DNA of 64,000 bases from Comamonas sp. BIGb0152 (GTDB taxonomy: Bacteria > Pseudomonadota > Gammaproteobacteria > Burkholderiales > Burkholderiaceae_C). The stretch lies in contig NZ_JANUDY010000013.1 in assembly GCF_024809975.1 (NCBI RefSeq), positions 1-64,000 of the forward strand. The letters are read 5' to 3'. The translations under genes were made by a program, and so were the position numbers. Within the stretch, counting starts at the first letter, position 1. Each line of letters begins with the position of its first letter. This document shows positions 1 through 11,999 of the stretch, in pieces. Under the pieces are notes generated by a model that saw nothing but the letters and a program-made list of their open reading frames with translations, was not told the DNA's origin and did no database searches.

Positions 1-149
1 GTCAGCACCCCAAAAAAACAAACCTTGCGAACCGCCCTCTTTCGAGTCTGGCAGCTTTGCAAGGCATCGTGCTGTCGATAGACGCTATTGTATAGACGTT
101 TATCGACGCATTTCACAAATTTGCAATTTTTTTCAACTGCAAGCCTGTA

Positions 150-674
150 TCACACTTTCCACTTCTCCAGCAGCTTCTCCGGGCGCAGAGAGTCATAGCC
201 TTCGAAAGGTTGGTGGATCCAGGGGTTGGTGGTCAGGAACTCCACCGAGTAATCGGGCGTGAAGGTGGAGACACCCTTGGTCCAGATCACCGCGCTGCGC
301 AGCTCCGTGATGGGCGCGTAGTTGTTCTTGAGCATGTGGATCACCGCATTGAGCGTGTGACCAGAATCAGCCAAGTCATCGACCAGCAGCACACGCCCAG
401 CAATCTCACCCTTGGGGGTGGTGATGAAGCGTGCGATGTCCAGGTGACCCTGCTGCGTGCCCGCTTCAGCGCGGTACGAGCTGGTGGACATGATGGCCAA
501 GGGCTTGTCAAAAATACGGCTCAGGATGTCGCCAGGACGCATACCGCCGCGAGCCAGACACAGGATGGTGTCGAACTCCCAGCCGGATTGGTGAATCTTG
601 ATGGCCAGTTTTTCAATCAGTCCATGGTATTCGTCGTAGCTGACATACAGGTGCTTGCCGTCTTCAGTAAGCAT
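150..674 (-). CDS. Purine phosphoribosyltransferase (xanthine/hypoxanthine type)
   Basis: A type I phosphoribosyltransferase of about 174 residues that would join a free purine base to PRPP to form the nucleotide in the cytoplasm. The PRPP-binding motif VLLVDDLADSGHT is visible near residue 95-107, and LARGGMRPGD near residue 41 is the usual upstream loop. I start at the ATG at 674 because GAGGA lies 6 nt upstream; an in-frame TTG at 686 would add four residues but has no better ribosome site. It lies directly downstream of purA on the same strand, which fits purine salvage. Whether xanthine, guanine or hypoxanthine is preferred cannot be read from the sequence. Confidence 0.88.
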   Translation of the reverse strand: MLTEDGKHLYVSYDEYHGLIEKLAIKIHQSGWEFDTILCLARGGMRPGDILSRIFDKPLAIMSTSSYRAEAGTQQGHLDIARFITTPKGEIAGRVLLVDDLADSGHTLNAVIHMLKNNYAPITELRSAVIWTKGVSTFTPDYSVEFLTTNPWIHQPFEGYDSLRPEKLLEKWKV

Positions 675-688
675 GGGATTCCTCAATC

Positions 689-707
689 AAAAAATAGCTA
701 CCAGCGC

Positions 708-709
<2 letters not shown>
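689..709. repeat. Short AT-to-GC intergenic motif (AATAGCTACCAGCGCT)
   Basis: The spacer between purA and the phosphoribosyltransferase gene contains AAAAATAGCTACCAGCGCTC, and its 3' end overlaps the end of purA. Motifs of this ATAGCTGSTAGCGCT type are, from memory, frequent between genes in Comamonadaceae genomes. It may be related to the AGCTGCTAG elements at 24,081 and 36,339. No function is known to me. Confidence 0.35.
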
Positions 710-3259
<2,550 letters not shown>

Positions 3260-3394
3260 GGGGAATTGGGAGGGCTGTTAAAAACGTGATTCTACAGGGA
3301 TGGCAGCCGATGAACGGCATATCCTGCTCTCGGCACTGCGCCTTTGCGGCCATTACAGAGCCCTTCGCCTAGCGGTGCTATAAGAAACCTCAAT

Positions 3395-3426
3395 GAAAAA
3401 AGCCACTTTGCCTAAGCAAAGTGGCT
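3395..3426 (-). terminator. Rho-independent terminator after hflC
   Basis: On the minus strand a perfect 10-bp stem (AGCCACTTTG pairing with CAAAGTGGCT, loop of six bases) is followed at once by a run of T residues. It lies 22 nt past the hflC stop codon and closes the hfq-hflX-hflK-hflC transcription direction before hisZ. Confidence 0.9.
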
Positions 3427-3447
3427 TGTCGTCGTAGCGCCGAGGTC

Positions 3448-4332
3448 TTATTTGGCCGTCGGCGAGCGGTAGCCCTTGAAGAAATCGGACGACGACGGAT
3501 CAACCACGATCACATCGGACTTTTTGTTGAAGCTCGATTTGTAGGCTTCCAGGCTGCGGTAGAACTGTGCAAACTGCGGATCCTTGCCAAAGGCCTCGGC
3601 GTAGACGCGGGCTGCTTCGGCATCACCCTGGCCCTTGAGGGCCTGGGCATCACGGTAAGCATTGGCCACCGTCACTTCCCGCTGGCGGTCCGCATCAGCG
3701 CGGATCTTTTCACCGACAGCACCACCGGTCGAGCGCAGCTCGTTGGCGACGCGCTTGCGCTCGGCTTCCATACGGCTGTAGACCGACTCAGTGATCGCCT
3801 CGACATAGTCCACACGCGTGATACGCACGTCAACAATGTCGATACCCCAGGGCTTGCCGCCCTTGACGGCTTCCAGCACTTCGCGCTTCACATCGGCCAT
3901 GGTCTGCTCGCGCTTGCCAGAGATCATGTCTTGCACCGTACGGCGGTTGACTTCCTCCTGGAAGGCATTGCGCACCACGCGGTTGAGTTGCACAGCGCCC
4001 TGCCCTTCGGTGGTGCCCACATTGCGGATATAGGCCGATGGGTCGGTAATGCGCCAGCGCACGTACCAGTCGATCACCACACGCTGTTTTTCAGCTGTCA
4101 GCATCGATTCGGTATCGGTGCTGTCGAGCGTGAGTAAGCGTTTGTCCAGGTAGGTCACGTTCTGCAGCGGGGGCGGCAGCTTGAAGTTCAGACCAGGCTC
4201 AGTGATGACCTCCTTGATCTGACCCAAGGCATACTTGATGCCGAACTGGCGCTGGTCCACCACAAACACCGTGGAGCTGAGCAAGGCCAGCACCACCAGC
4301 ACGGTTGAAGCTAAAAATCCCATTCGATTCAC
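3448..4332 (-). CDS. hflC: Membrane protease modulator HflC
   Basis: SPFH/band-7 protein of about 294 residues, one N-terminal membrane anchor (residues 5-23) and a periplasmic domain. With HflK it forms the large HflKC cage that surrounds and modulates the FtsH protease. The band-7 region covers roughly residues 25-190 and is followed by an alanine/glutamate-rich helical stretch (ADADRQREVTVANAYRDAQ). I choose the GTG at 4332 because AGGAG lies six bases upstream; ATG 4323 is possible. It is 9 nt from hflK and ends before a strong terminator. Confidence 0.96.
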   Translation of the reverse strand: MNRMGFLASTVLVVLALLSSTVFVVDQRQFGIKYALGQIKEVITEPGLNFKLPPPLQNVTYLDKRLLTLDSTDTESMLTAEKQRVVIDWYVRWRITDPSAYIRNVGTTEGQGAVQLNRVVRNAFQEEVNRRTVQDMISGKREQTMADVKREVLEAVKGGKPWGIDIVDVRITRVDYVEAITESVYSRMEAERKRVANELRSTGGAVGEKIRADADRQREVTVANAYRDAQALKGQGDAEAARVYAEAFGKDPQFAQFYRSLEAYKSSFNKKSDVIVVDPSSSDFFKGYRSPTAK

Positions 4333-4341
4333 AAATCACTC

Positions 4342-5706
4342 CTAGCGCGACTCGCGGTCACGGGTACGGCTGGTATCACGGGCACGGGCATCGGGCACCG
4401 AAGGTGCTGGCACGGGTGCACTGGTCGTGGGCGCGGTCGAGCTGACCGAGGCATCACCTGCAGCAGCGCCAGCCTGGCCCTGCTGCATGAGCTTGTCCAG
4501 CGGCAAATACATCAGATTCGAGCCTTGCTTGGAATCCACCACCACCTTGGTCACATTGCTGTAGACCTGCTGCATGGTTTCCAGGTACAGACGGTCACGG
4601 GTGACCACCGGCGCCTTCTGGTACTCGGTATAGATCGATGAGAAGCGCTGCGCATCACCCTGGGCCTGCGCAACAATGCGCTCCTTGTAGGCAGCAGCCT
4701 CTTCCATCAGACGCGAAGCGGTACCGGTGGCACGGGGCACCACATCGTTGGCATAGGCTTCAGCCTGGTTCTTGGTGCGCTCACGCTCCTGGCCGGCCTT
4801 GAGCACATCGTCAAAGGCCGCTTGCACCTGCTCGGGAGGACGCACGCCACCTTGCTGCAGGTTGACACCCACCACTTCGACGCCAATCTTGTAGCGGTCC
4901 AGAATGACCTGCATCAGCTCGCGCACACGGGGTGCAATCTGGTCACGCTCTTCAGCCAGCGCAGCGTCCATCTTCATCTTGCCGACCACTTCGCGCACGG
5001 CGGTCTCGGCCACTTGGATGACGGTATCTGCCGGCGCCTTGCTCTCAAACAGCCAGGCGCGCGCATCGCTCAGGCGGTACTGCACGGCAAACTTGATCTC
5101 GACGATGTTCTCGTCTTCGGTCAGCATCGCCGACTCACGCAGACCCGTGGTCTTGATGATGCTGTCACGCCCCACGTCCGCAGAGCGAATCTGCGAGACA
5201 TAGACCAGCTCATGGCGCTGGATGGGGTATGGCAGGCGCCAGTTGATACCGGCATTCACCGTCTTGTTGTACTTGCCAAACTGCGTGATGACGGCCTGCT
5301 GGCCTTCCTGCACGATGAAAAAGCCTGTACCCAGCCAGATCAGCGCAGCCACACCGACGATCAGACCCAGGCCAACGCCTGCGCCTTTGAACTCCGGCGG
5401 CTGGCCTGCGCCACCACGGCCGGTGCCGCCACCCTTGCCACCACCAAACAAGCCGCCCAGCTTCTTGTTCAGGTCTTGCCACAGCTCGTCCAGATCGGGC
5501 GCGCCACCAGAGGCGGGGCGCTGCGGATTCGGACGGTTGTTCTGCTCGGGAGGGGTGTAAGGTGGACGCGCAGGCTCTTGACCGGCATTGCTGCTGTCGT
5601 CCTTGCCGTCGTCGCCCCGCCCCCAGCGGGGATCGTTCAGGTTAAACATTCCGCGCAGGCCTTGCGGCAGCAAAGCCAGGCGCGGAAAACGTGAATGAAG
5701 TTTCAT
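4342..5706 (-). CDS. hflK: Membrane protease modulator HflK
   Basis: Partner of HflC in the FtsH-associated HflKC complex, about 454 residues. A glycine- and proline-rich cytoplasmic N-terminal segment (residues 20-110) precedes one membrane helix (about 112-135) and a band-7 domain with the typical YVSQIRSADVGRDS and LTEDENIVEIKFAVQYRL segments. The C-terminal 50 residues are serine/threonine/proline-rich and probably disordered. Start at ATG 5706; an internal ATG at 5649 (MFNLNDPRW) resembles the N-terminus of many family members and could be the true start. Downstream of hflX, upstream of hflC. Confidence 0.96.
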   Translation of the reverse strand: MKLHSRFPRLALLPQGLRGMFNLNDPRWGRGDDGKDDSSNAGQEPARPPYTPPEQNNRPNPQRPASGGAPDLDELWQDLNKKLGGLFGGGKGGGTGRGGAGQPPEFKGAGVGLGLIVGVAALIWLGTGFFIVQEGQQAVITQFGKYNKTVNAGINWRLPYPIQRHELVYVSQIRSADVGRDSIIKTTGLRESAMLTEDENIVEIKFAVQYRLSDARAWLFESKAPADTVIQVAETAVREVVGKMKMDAALAEERDQIAPRVRELMQVILDRYKIGVEVVGVNLQQGGVRPPEQVQAAFDDVLKAGQERERTKNQAEAYANDVVPRATGTASRLMEEAAAYKERIVAQAQGDAQRFSSIYTEYQKAPVVTRDRLYLETMQQVYSNVTKVVVDSKQGSNLMYLPLDKLMQQGQAGAAAGDASVSSTAPTTSAPVPAPSVPDARARDTSRTRDRESR

Positions 5707-5764
5707 TAGCGATGTCTCTATGAATCAGCGTTACAAGCGCATGCAAGCAGCCATTGTGGCAGGC

Positions 5765-6985
5765 CTAGTGGGCATTTCCCAGCAATTCGTCATCAGCGTC
5801 TGGGGCTATCTCCAAAGTATCGCCCTGGTTGAGCGATGCCTGCCGAGCCACCAGGGCCTGAGCCAGGTACTCGCGCACCGCCTCCAGCCCCAGGCCCTTG
5901 GCCGCACTGACAAAGAATCGAGGAACCTGCACACCATCGAGCTCATAGCTGTCTGCAAGCACCGGCGGCCGCCGCTCTGGCTCAATGGCATCCAGTTTAT
6001 TGAATACCAGAACCTGCGGCACGTTTTCTGCCCCAATTTCCCGTAGAACCTTTTGAACTTGTTGTATTTGTTCCGGGTGGGCAGGGTTGGAGGCATCCAC
6101 CACATGCAGCAGCAAATCTGCATCGACTGCTTCTTGCAGTGTCGCCTCAAAAGCATTGACCAGCCCGTGGGGCAGATCACGGATGAACCCCACGGTGTCG
6201 GAGATGGAGACGGACTGCTGGGCCGCCTCCAGGTACATCTGCCGCGTTGTGGTGTCCAGGGTGGCAAACAGCTGGTCAGCCGCATAGGCCCGCGCCTTGA
6301 CCACCGCATTGAAGAAGGTCGATTTGCCCGCATTGGTGTAACCCACCAACGAGACATTGAAGGTGTCGTTGCGCTGCCGCTGGCGGCGCTGCGTCGCCCG
6401 TTGCTTCTTGACCTTGAGGAGCCGGTCCTTGGTGCGCTTGATCGCATCGTTGATCATGCGCTTGTCCAGCTCAATCTGAGTCTCACCCGGCCCGCCACGC
6501 GTGCCGATGCCACCGCGCTGTCGCTCCAAGTGCGACCAGCGGCGCACCAGGCGCGTGCTGAGGTACTGCAGCTTGGCGAGTTCCACCTGGAGCTTGCCCT
6601 CATGGCTGCGCGCGCGCTGGGCAAAGATCTCCAAAATCAGCAAGGTGCGGTCATTGACCGGCATCTGCAAATGGCGCTCCAGGTTGCGCTGCTGCGCCGG
6701 GCTCAGTGCCTGGTCGAACAAGATCTCGGTGGCACCATAGGTCTGCGCAACCAGGCGGATCTCGTCGGCCTTGCCGCTGCCCACAAAGAGTGCCGCATCG
6801 GGCACCTTGCGCTTGCAGACCAAGCGTGCAACCGGGTCCAAACCTGCAGTTTGCGCAAGCAGGCCCAACTCTTCCAGTTCGGAATCGAAGTGCGGAAAAC
6901 CAAAATCCACCCCGACCAACATGACCGGGGTGGATTTCTTATCGTTGAAATTTTGTTGATTACTCAATGATGTAGAGCTGTTCAC
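5765..6985 (-). CDS. hflX: Ribosome-associated GTPase HflX
   Basis: GTPase that splits or rescues stalled 70S ribosomes, particularly under heat stress. The N-terminal HflX domain (about residues 25-185) holds FDQALSPAQQRNLE and GGIGTRGGPGETQIELDKR. The G domain shows the P-loop GYTNAGKST near residue 208, the G3 motif DTVGFIRDLP near residue 255 and the G4 motif FNKLD near residue 325. The open frame begins at a GTG at 6985 with a weak ribosome site; the next ATG is at residue 22 (MLVGVDFGF), so the first twenty residues are uncertain. Located between hfq and hflK as usual. Confidence 0.95.
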   Translation of the reverse strand: MNSSTSLSNQQNFNDKKSTPVMLVGVDFGFPHFDSELEELGLLAQTAGLDPVARLVCKRKVPDAALFVGSGKADEIRLVAQTYGATEILFDQALSPAQQRNLERHLQMPVNDRTLLILEIFAQRARSHEGKLQVELAKLQYLSTRLVRRWSHLERQRGGIGTRGGPGETQIELDKRMINDAIKRTKDRLLKVKKQRATQRRQRQRNDTFNVSLVGYTNAGKSTFFNAVVKARAYAADQLFATLDTTTRQMYLEAAQQSVSISDTVGFIRDLPHGLVNAFEATLQEAVDADLLLHVVDASNPAHPEQIQQVQKVLREIGAENVPQVLVFNKLDAIEPERRPPVLADSYELDGVQVPRFFVSAAKGLGLEAVREYLAQALVARQASLNQGDTLEIAPDADDELLGNAH

Positions 6986-7020
6986 CCGAGGATTTCACGG
7001 ATGTAGGGCTGTCAAAAGCG

Positions 7021-7272
7021 TTAGGCTGCAGCCTCGTTGTCCTGGGATTCAGGGGACGAGAAATTCACAGCACGACCGGGAACAATGGTCGAGATCGCGT
7101 GCTTGTACACCATCTGGGTGACGGTGTTGCGCAGCAGCACAACGTACTGGTCAAAGGATTCGATCTGGCCTTGGAGCTTGATGCCGTTGACCAAATAAAT
7201 GGACACTGGCACATGCTCGCGGCGCAGAGCGTTGAGGAAGGGATCTTGCAGAAGTTGGCCTTTGTTGCTCAC
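7021..7272 (-). CDS. hfq: RNA chaperone Hfq
   Basis: Sm-like hexameric RNA chaperone that pairs small RNAs with mRNAs. The 83-residue product carries the Sm1 segment ([18 protein letters not shown]) and the Sm2 segment [10 protein letters not shown]. The glutamine near residue 8 ([11 protein letters not shown]) and the [13 protein letters not shown] helix are conserved. A short acidic C-terminal tail ([11 protein letters not shown]) follows, much shorter than in enterobacteria. GGAG precedes the ATG at 7272. The 129-nt spacer up to der probably contains its promoter. Confidence 0.98.
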   Translation of the reverse strand: MSNKGQLLQDPFLNALRREHVPVSIYLVNGIKLQGQIESFDQYVVLLRNTVTQMVYKHAISTIVPGRAVNFSSPESQDNEAAA

Positions 7273-7401
7273 GATATTCTCCGTGTTCAGACAGTGTTGT
7301 TGTAAAACGCCACCTTACCACAGTGGCAACTAAACTGAACGATAAATGGTTTATTCCATGCAATGGGTCTGTGGTGCAGACCTCACCTCACTTGTACGCT
7401 A

Positions 7402-8742
7402 TCAATCTTTGTCAGCGTAAGGGTTAAGTGAGGTCTTGAATTCAATCCGCAAGGGGGTGCCGATTAAATTAAATTCCTTGCGGAAGCGCCCTTCCAAAAA
7501 GCGGCGATAGGCGTCGGTGATGTGTTCAAGCGAATTGCCATGGATCACGATCACTGGCGGGTTCATACCGCCTTGGTGCGCATAACGCAGCTTGGGGCGG
7601 TAAGGGCCGACCTTCTTGGGTGTCTGGAACTGCACCGACTCCAGCAGCAAGCGCGTGAGCACTGGCGTTGGCATCTTGCAGGTGGAGGACTTGTGCGCCT
7701 GGATCATCGAGGTCCAGACAGGGCCCAGGCCCTGGCGCTTTTTGGCCGAGATGAAATGCAACGGCGCAAACTTCAGGAAAGACAGGCGCAGCTCGATCGA
7801 GCGCTCCAGCATCTGGCGACCATAGTCATCCAGCGCATCCCATTTGTTGACGGCCAGCACCACGGCGCGGCCGCTCTCCAAAATGAAGCCTGCGATATGG
7901 GCATCCTGGTCCGTCACGCCCTGGGTCGCATCGAGCAACAGCAGCACCACGTTGGCGCCTTCAATGGCCTGCAAGGTCTTGACCACCGAGAACTTCTCGA
8001 TCGCCTCAAACACGCGGCCCTTGCGGCGCAGGCCTGCGGTGTCGATCAGCTGGAACTGCTGGCCATTCTTCTCGAACGGCACCGCAATTGCGTCACGGGT
8101 CGTGCCGGCCATGTCAAAGGCCACCAAGCGCTCTTCACCCAGCCAGGTGTTGATCAAAGTGGACTTGCCCACGTTCGGGCGTCCTGCCACCGCCAGCTTG
8201 ATGACCTTGTCATCCTCTTCGGGCTCGGCATCCTCTTCCTGGCTGAGCCAAGGCAATTTCTCCAGGGCCATGTCGATCATGGTCCGGATACCCTGGCCGT
8301 GCGCGGCCGAGACGGGGAATACCTCGCCCAGGCCCAGCTCGTAGAACTCGGCCAACTGGCCGCCATCCTTCATGCCTTCGGCCTTGTTGCCCACCAGCAT
8401 GGCGGGCTTGCCCAGGCGGCGCAGATAACCGGCAATCTCATGGTCCTGGGCGGAGAGGCCCAGACGCACATCGACCACAAACAGCACCACGTCGGCCTCA
8501 GCAACCGCCTGGCGGGTCTGCTTGGCCATTTCCTTGAAGATACCGCTGGCGGCATCGGGCTCGAAACCGCCAGTATCAATCACGATGTATTCGTGCTTGC
8601 CTTGACGGCCTTGACCGTAGTGGCGGTCGCGGGTCAAACCGGCATAGTCGGCCACGATGGCATCGCGCGACTTGGTCATCCGGTTGAACAAGGTGGATTT
8701 GCCCACATTCGGGCGCCCCACCAAAGCAATAACTGGCTTCAT
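7402..8742 (-). CDS. der: Ribosome biogenesis GTPase Der (EngA)
   Basis: Essential GTPase with two tandem G domains needed for 50S subunit maturation; 446 residues. The first P-loop [14 protein letters not shown] is at residue 8, with DTGGF and NKAEG following; the second P-loop [16 protein letters not shown] is near residue 187, with DTAGL and NKWD. The C-terminal KH-like domain carries [21 protein letters not shown] short acidic linker ([12 protein letters not shown]) separates the two G domains. It is followed by hfq and preceded within 21 nt by bamB. Confidence 0.98.
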   Translation of the reverse strand: MKPVIALVGRPNVGKSTLFNRMTKSRDAIVADYAGLTRDRHYGQGRQGKHEYIVIDTGGFEPDAASGIFKEMAKQTRQAVAEADVVLFVVDVRLGLSAQDHEIAGYLRRLGKPAMLVGNKAEGMKDGGQLAEFYELGLGEVFPVSAAHGQGIRTMIDMALEKLPWLSQEEDAEPEEDDKVIKLAVAGRPNVGKSTLINTWLGEERLVAFDMAGTTRDAIAVPFEKNGQQFQLIDTAGLRRKGRVFEAIEKFSVVKTLQAIEGANVVLLLLDATQGVTDQDAHIAGFILESGRAVVLAVNKWDALDDYGRQMLERSIELRLSFLKFAPLHFISAKKRQGLGPVWTSMIQAHKSSTCKMPTPVLTRLLLESVQFQTPKKVGPYRPKLRYAHQGGMNPPVIVIHGNSLEHITDAYRRFLEGRFRKEFNLIGTPLRIEFKTSLNPYADKD

Positions 8743-8763
8743 TCCTGACTACTTTTTCTTTTC

Positions 8764-9915
8764 TTACTCGGGCCTAAAGCCATACACCGCGCCGTCATTC
8801 GTCTGCACCACCATGGTGTTGCCTGCCAGCACTGGCGCGACGGATATGCCGGAGCTATTGGTAGAAAAACGGTTCAGCGGAGAGCCGTCTTTCTTGGACA
8901 ACATGTGTACGGTGCCTGAACTATCACCAAAAATGACCGAGCGCCCCAGCACCAGCGGCTGGCTCAGCTTGCGGTAGCGCAGACGGTTGCTGGTCCACAC
9001 CACGCTGCCGCCGTTTTGCGCCCAGGCCGTGATCACGCCGTTGCCATCGGCACCGGCCACGACATCGGCATCACCCGAAATGCCATTGATACCTTCGGCA
9101 CGCACCGTCCAGCTCAGCTGGGCCGTGGCGGCATCAATGCAGCCCACCGCCATCTGGTAGGCACGCGTGCACAACACCGAACCTTGGCGCGATACCCCGC
9201 CCACCAGCTCGACCAGACGCTCAACGTCGTTGGTGCCGCGCGGGCTGGCAATGGGCACTTCCCAGCGCAGAGCGCCGGTGTTGGGATCGATCCCGACAAA
9301 GCGGCCCGACACCCCAGCGATCAGGGTGTCCTGGTAAGCCGTCAGCACACCACTTTGGCGCAAAACCAGGGATTCGCTGGTCTTGGCCTGGTTCCACAGC
9401 GCCTGCCCGGAGGCGGCATCAAAGGCCTGCACCGAGCGGTCGGCGCTTTGCACAAAGATGCGCTGGCCGGCCACCAAAGGCGCGGTATAGACGCGCGCTG
9501 GCAGGCGCTTGCGCCACATCTCTTTGCCTTGGTTGATGGCCACCAGGTTACCGTCTTCGGTCACCACGGCGGCCCATTTGCCATCACTGCCTACACCTGC
9601 GGACAATTTCTGACCGAGGTTGAGGCGCCAGAGATCGGCACCGGTGTCGGCATTGACTGCAGCGATCTGGCCATCCGCAGAGGCCAAGGTCACGACATTG
9701 CCGCTGACATTCATCACCAAGGTCGGATTGCTCTTGCCAATACGCTGGGTCCAGGCCTGCTGTACGGACAGCAGCGCGACATTGGGCTCCAGCTCGACAG
9801 GCTTACGCTTGTCCGACGAGAACAAAGAGCAGCCCGCAATGGCCAGGGCCACTGCCGATACCGTCAAAACCTTGGCCGCAGCTGCTGCTGCGGCATATGC
9901 CTGTTGTTGTTTCAT
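8764..9915 (-). CDS. bamB: Outer membrane assembly lipoprotein BamB
   Basis: PQQ-repeat beta-propeller lipoprotein of the Bam complex that inserts beta-barrel proteins into the outer membrane; about 383 residues. An alanine-rich signal peptide ends in a lipobox (VALAIAGC, cysteine near residue 29). Repeats such as VNADTGADLWRLNLGQ, FDAASGQALWNQ and IDPNTGALRWEVP are PQQ blades. I choose ATG 9915 over the in-frame GTG at 9921 because of spacing from AAGGC. It is cotranscribed with the yfgM-like gene upstream and der downstream, the standard arrangement. Confidence 0.95.
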   Translation of the reverse strand: MKQQQAYAAAAAAAKVLTVSAVALAIAGCSLFSSDKRKPVELEPNVALLSVQQAWTQRIGKSNPTLVMNVSGNVVTLASADGQIAAVNADTGADLWRLNLGQKLSAGVGSDGKWAAVVTEDGNLVAINQGKEMWRKRLPARVYTAPLVAGQRIFVQSADRSVQAFDAASGQALWNQAKTSESLVLRQSGVLTAYQDTLIAGVSGRFVGIDPNTGALRWEVPIASPRGTNDVERLVELVGGVSRQGSVLCTRAYQMAVGCIDAATAQLSWTVRAEGINGISGDADVVAGADGNGVITAWAQNGGSVVWTSNRLRYRKLSQPLVLGRSVIFGDSSGTVHMLSKKDGSPLNRFSTNSSGISVAPVLAGNTMVVQTNDGAVYGFRPE

Positions 9916-9937
9916 GCGCACTGCCTTTTGCCATCCA

Positions 9938-10582
9938 TCACTTCAGATCTTCGCCCAGCGCATTGAGCTTGACGGAGATCACGTTGCGGTATTCCACGCC
10001 CGGTTCGGTCTTTTGCAGAGCCGCCTTGTAGGACTCGATGGCTTGCGCCTTATCGCCCTTGGCCAGGTAGACATCACCCTTGTGGTCTGCCACTACTGCA
10101 TCAAATTCCGTCGGCATCTTGGTGTTAAGTTGCTTGAGCGCTTCATCATAGGCCTGGCTGTTGAGCAGCACGGCCGCCAGACGCACACGGGCCGTGGCCT
10201 TGAGGCCTTCGTCCGCGGCATTGTCTGCCACCCAGGTGAGCGCTGCCTTGGCATCGTCCATCTGGCCCTTGTCGCCCGCAGCCTTGGCCACCAGCAAGCC
10301 GGCATGCGCCGCTTGCACGGTACCTCCGTAGTTGCTGCGCAAGTCGCCAAAGGCCTGGTCGATGCGGGTCTTGTCGCCCGAGTTGACCGCCGCCTCGACA
10401 GCCGAGGACAGCGCGCTGGCCTGCGATGCCTGGCGGTTTTGCCAGTACAGGTAGCCATTCCAGGCCGCGAAGCCGCCCATCACGATGACCAGCACCGTGG
10501 TAATCAGCGTGCCCCACTTATTCCAGAAGTGCTTGAGCTGGTCTATCTGTTCCTGTTCTTCCAGATCTAAATGCGTTGCCAT
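9938..10582 (-). CDS. YfgM-family tetratricopeptide membrane protein (ancillary SecYEG translocon subunit)
   Basis: A 214-residue protein with a short cytoplasmic N-terminus (MATHLDLEEQEQIDQLKHFW), one membrane helix (about residues 24-43, LITTVLVIVMGGFAAWNGYL) and a periplasmic TPR-like region. This is the layout of YfgM, which works with PpiD at the Sec translocon in Escherichia coli. The EEQEQIDQLKxFW motif and the place between hisS and bamB support the assignment. The role in this organism is inferred by family only. Confidence 0.88.
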   Translation of the reverse strand: MATHLDLEEQEQIDQLKHFWNKWGTLITTVLVIVMGGFAAWNGYLYWQNRQASQASALSSAVEAAVNSGDKTRIDQAFGDLRSNYGGTVQAAHAGLLVAKAAGDKGQMDDAKAALTWVADNAADEGLKATARVRLAAVLLNSQAYDEALKQLNTKMPTEFDAVVADHKGDVYLAKGDKAQAIESYKAALQKTEPGVEYRNVISVKLNALGEDLK

Positions 10583-10633
10583 AGTTGTTCTAATGGAGTT
10601 GATTCAAAAAAATGTTGGCAGCCCAAGCTGCCC

Positions 10634-11938
10634 TCAAGCGCGCAATTGCGCTGCCCAATCGGCCACGGCGTTCAGCGGTTGCTCGGCCTGTGCGCCTTCG
10701 CCATCGCGCAGCTGTTTGACGGTGACCATACCGCGCTGCATCTCGTCAGTGCCAAAAATCAGCGCATGGCTTGCGCCGCTGGCATCGGCCTTCTTGAACT
10801 GCGATTTCATGCTACCCAGGTTGCCTGCCGAGGCCGAGCCATGCATCTGCACCCGGACACCGGCTTGCCGCAAACGCTGCATCACTTGCATGGCCTGCGG
10901 CAGCAGCGCCGCGTCCGGCAGGATAGCGTAGGCATCAATAGACGGGCGATCCCACTGGATATTCAACTCCTTGATCAGCTCAAGAACGCGCTCAATGCCC
11001 ATGCCCCATCCCACCGCCGGCGCGGGCTTGCCGCCGATCTGCTCGATCAGGTAGTCATAGCGCCCGCCGCCGCAAATCGTGCCTTGGGAGCCCAGCTTGT
11101 CGGTGATGAACTCGAACACCGTCAGGTTGTAGTAGTCCATGCCGCGCACCAGACGCGGGTTGACCGACCAGGCCACGCCATTGGCATCCAGAATGTCCTG
11201 AACGGCCTTCAGGTGGGCCTTGGAGTCCTCGCCCAGAAAATCCAGCAACTGGGGCGCGGCATTGACCATGGCCTGCATCGCCGGGTTCTTGGTATCCAGC
11301 ACGCGCAGCGGGTTGCTGTACATGCGGCGCTTGCCCTCTTCGTCCATCACCTGGGTGTGCTGCTCGAAATAGTCCACCAGGGCATCACGGTGGGCCCGGC
11401 GCTCGTCGGGCTGGCCCAGGCTGTTGAGCTCCAGGCGCACGCCTTCAATGCCCAAATCCTTCCACAGCTGCGCTGCCAGCAGGATTACTTCGGCATCCAG
11501 CTCGGCGCCGCCAAAGCCCATGGCTTCAACGCCCACTTGGTGGAACTGGCGGTAACGGCCGCGCTGGGGCTTTTCACGGCGGAACATGGCGCCAATGTAG
11601 AACAGGCGCTTGCCGCCGTCATACAGCATATTGTTCTCAACCACGGCACGCACCACGCCGGCCGTGCCTTCGGGGCGCAAGGTCAGGTGTTCGGCCTGGC
11701 CATGCTTGTCCGCCCGGTCTTCGAAGGAATACATTTCCTTCTCCACGATGTCGGTCACCTCGCCCAGGCCGCGCACAAACAAGGCCGTGTGCTCGGCCAA
11801 AGGCGTGCGGATATTGCGGTAGGCAAAGCGCCCCATCAAATCCCGCACCTTGCCCTCAAACCACTCCCACATGGCCGAATCGGGCGGCAGGATATCGTTC
11901 ATGCCTTTGATGGCGGCCAGCTTTTCATTCATGCCCAT
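10634..11938 (-). CDS. hisS: Histidyl-tRNA synthetase
   Basis: Class II aminoacyl-tRNA synthetase charging tRNA-His. It begins [18 protein letters not shown] and shows class II motif 2 in [20 protein letters not shown] near residue 110 and the HisRS signature [15 protein letters not shown] near residue 260, followed by CGGGRYDYL. The C-terminal anticodon-binding domain ([19 protein letters not shown]) is complete, which separates it from hisZ at 2,111. Start at ATG 11938 or 11932; the TTG at 11947 is unlikely. About 434 residues. Confidence 0.97.
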   Translation of the reverse strand: MGMNEKLAAIKGMNDILPPDSAMWEWFEGKVRDLMGRFAYRNIRTPLAEHTALFVRGLGEVTDIVEKEMYSFEDRADKHGQAEHLTLRPEGTAGVVRAVVENNMLYDGGKRLFYIGAMFRREKPQRGRYRQFHQVGVEAMGFGGAELDAEVILLAAQLWKDLGIEGVRLELNSLGQPDERRAHRDALVDYFEQHTQVMDEEGKRRMYSNPLRVLDTKNPAMQAMVNAAPQLLDFLGEDSKAHLKAVQDILDANGVAWSVNPRLVRGMDYYNLTVFEFITDKLGSQGTICGGGRYDYLIEQIGGKPAPAVGWGMGIERVLELIKELNIQWDRPSIDAYAILPDAALLPQAMQVMQRLRQAGVRVQMHGSASAGNLGSMKSQFKKADASGASHALIFGTDEMQRGMVTVKQLRDGEGAQAEQPLNAVADWAAQLRA

Positions 11939-11999
11939 GGGCTTCAATCTCTCTGTTCAAAAACCTTGCACACACTTGCGAACCAAGTGCAGGCAGCTG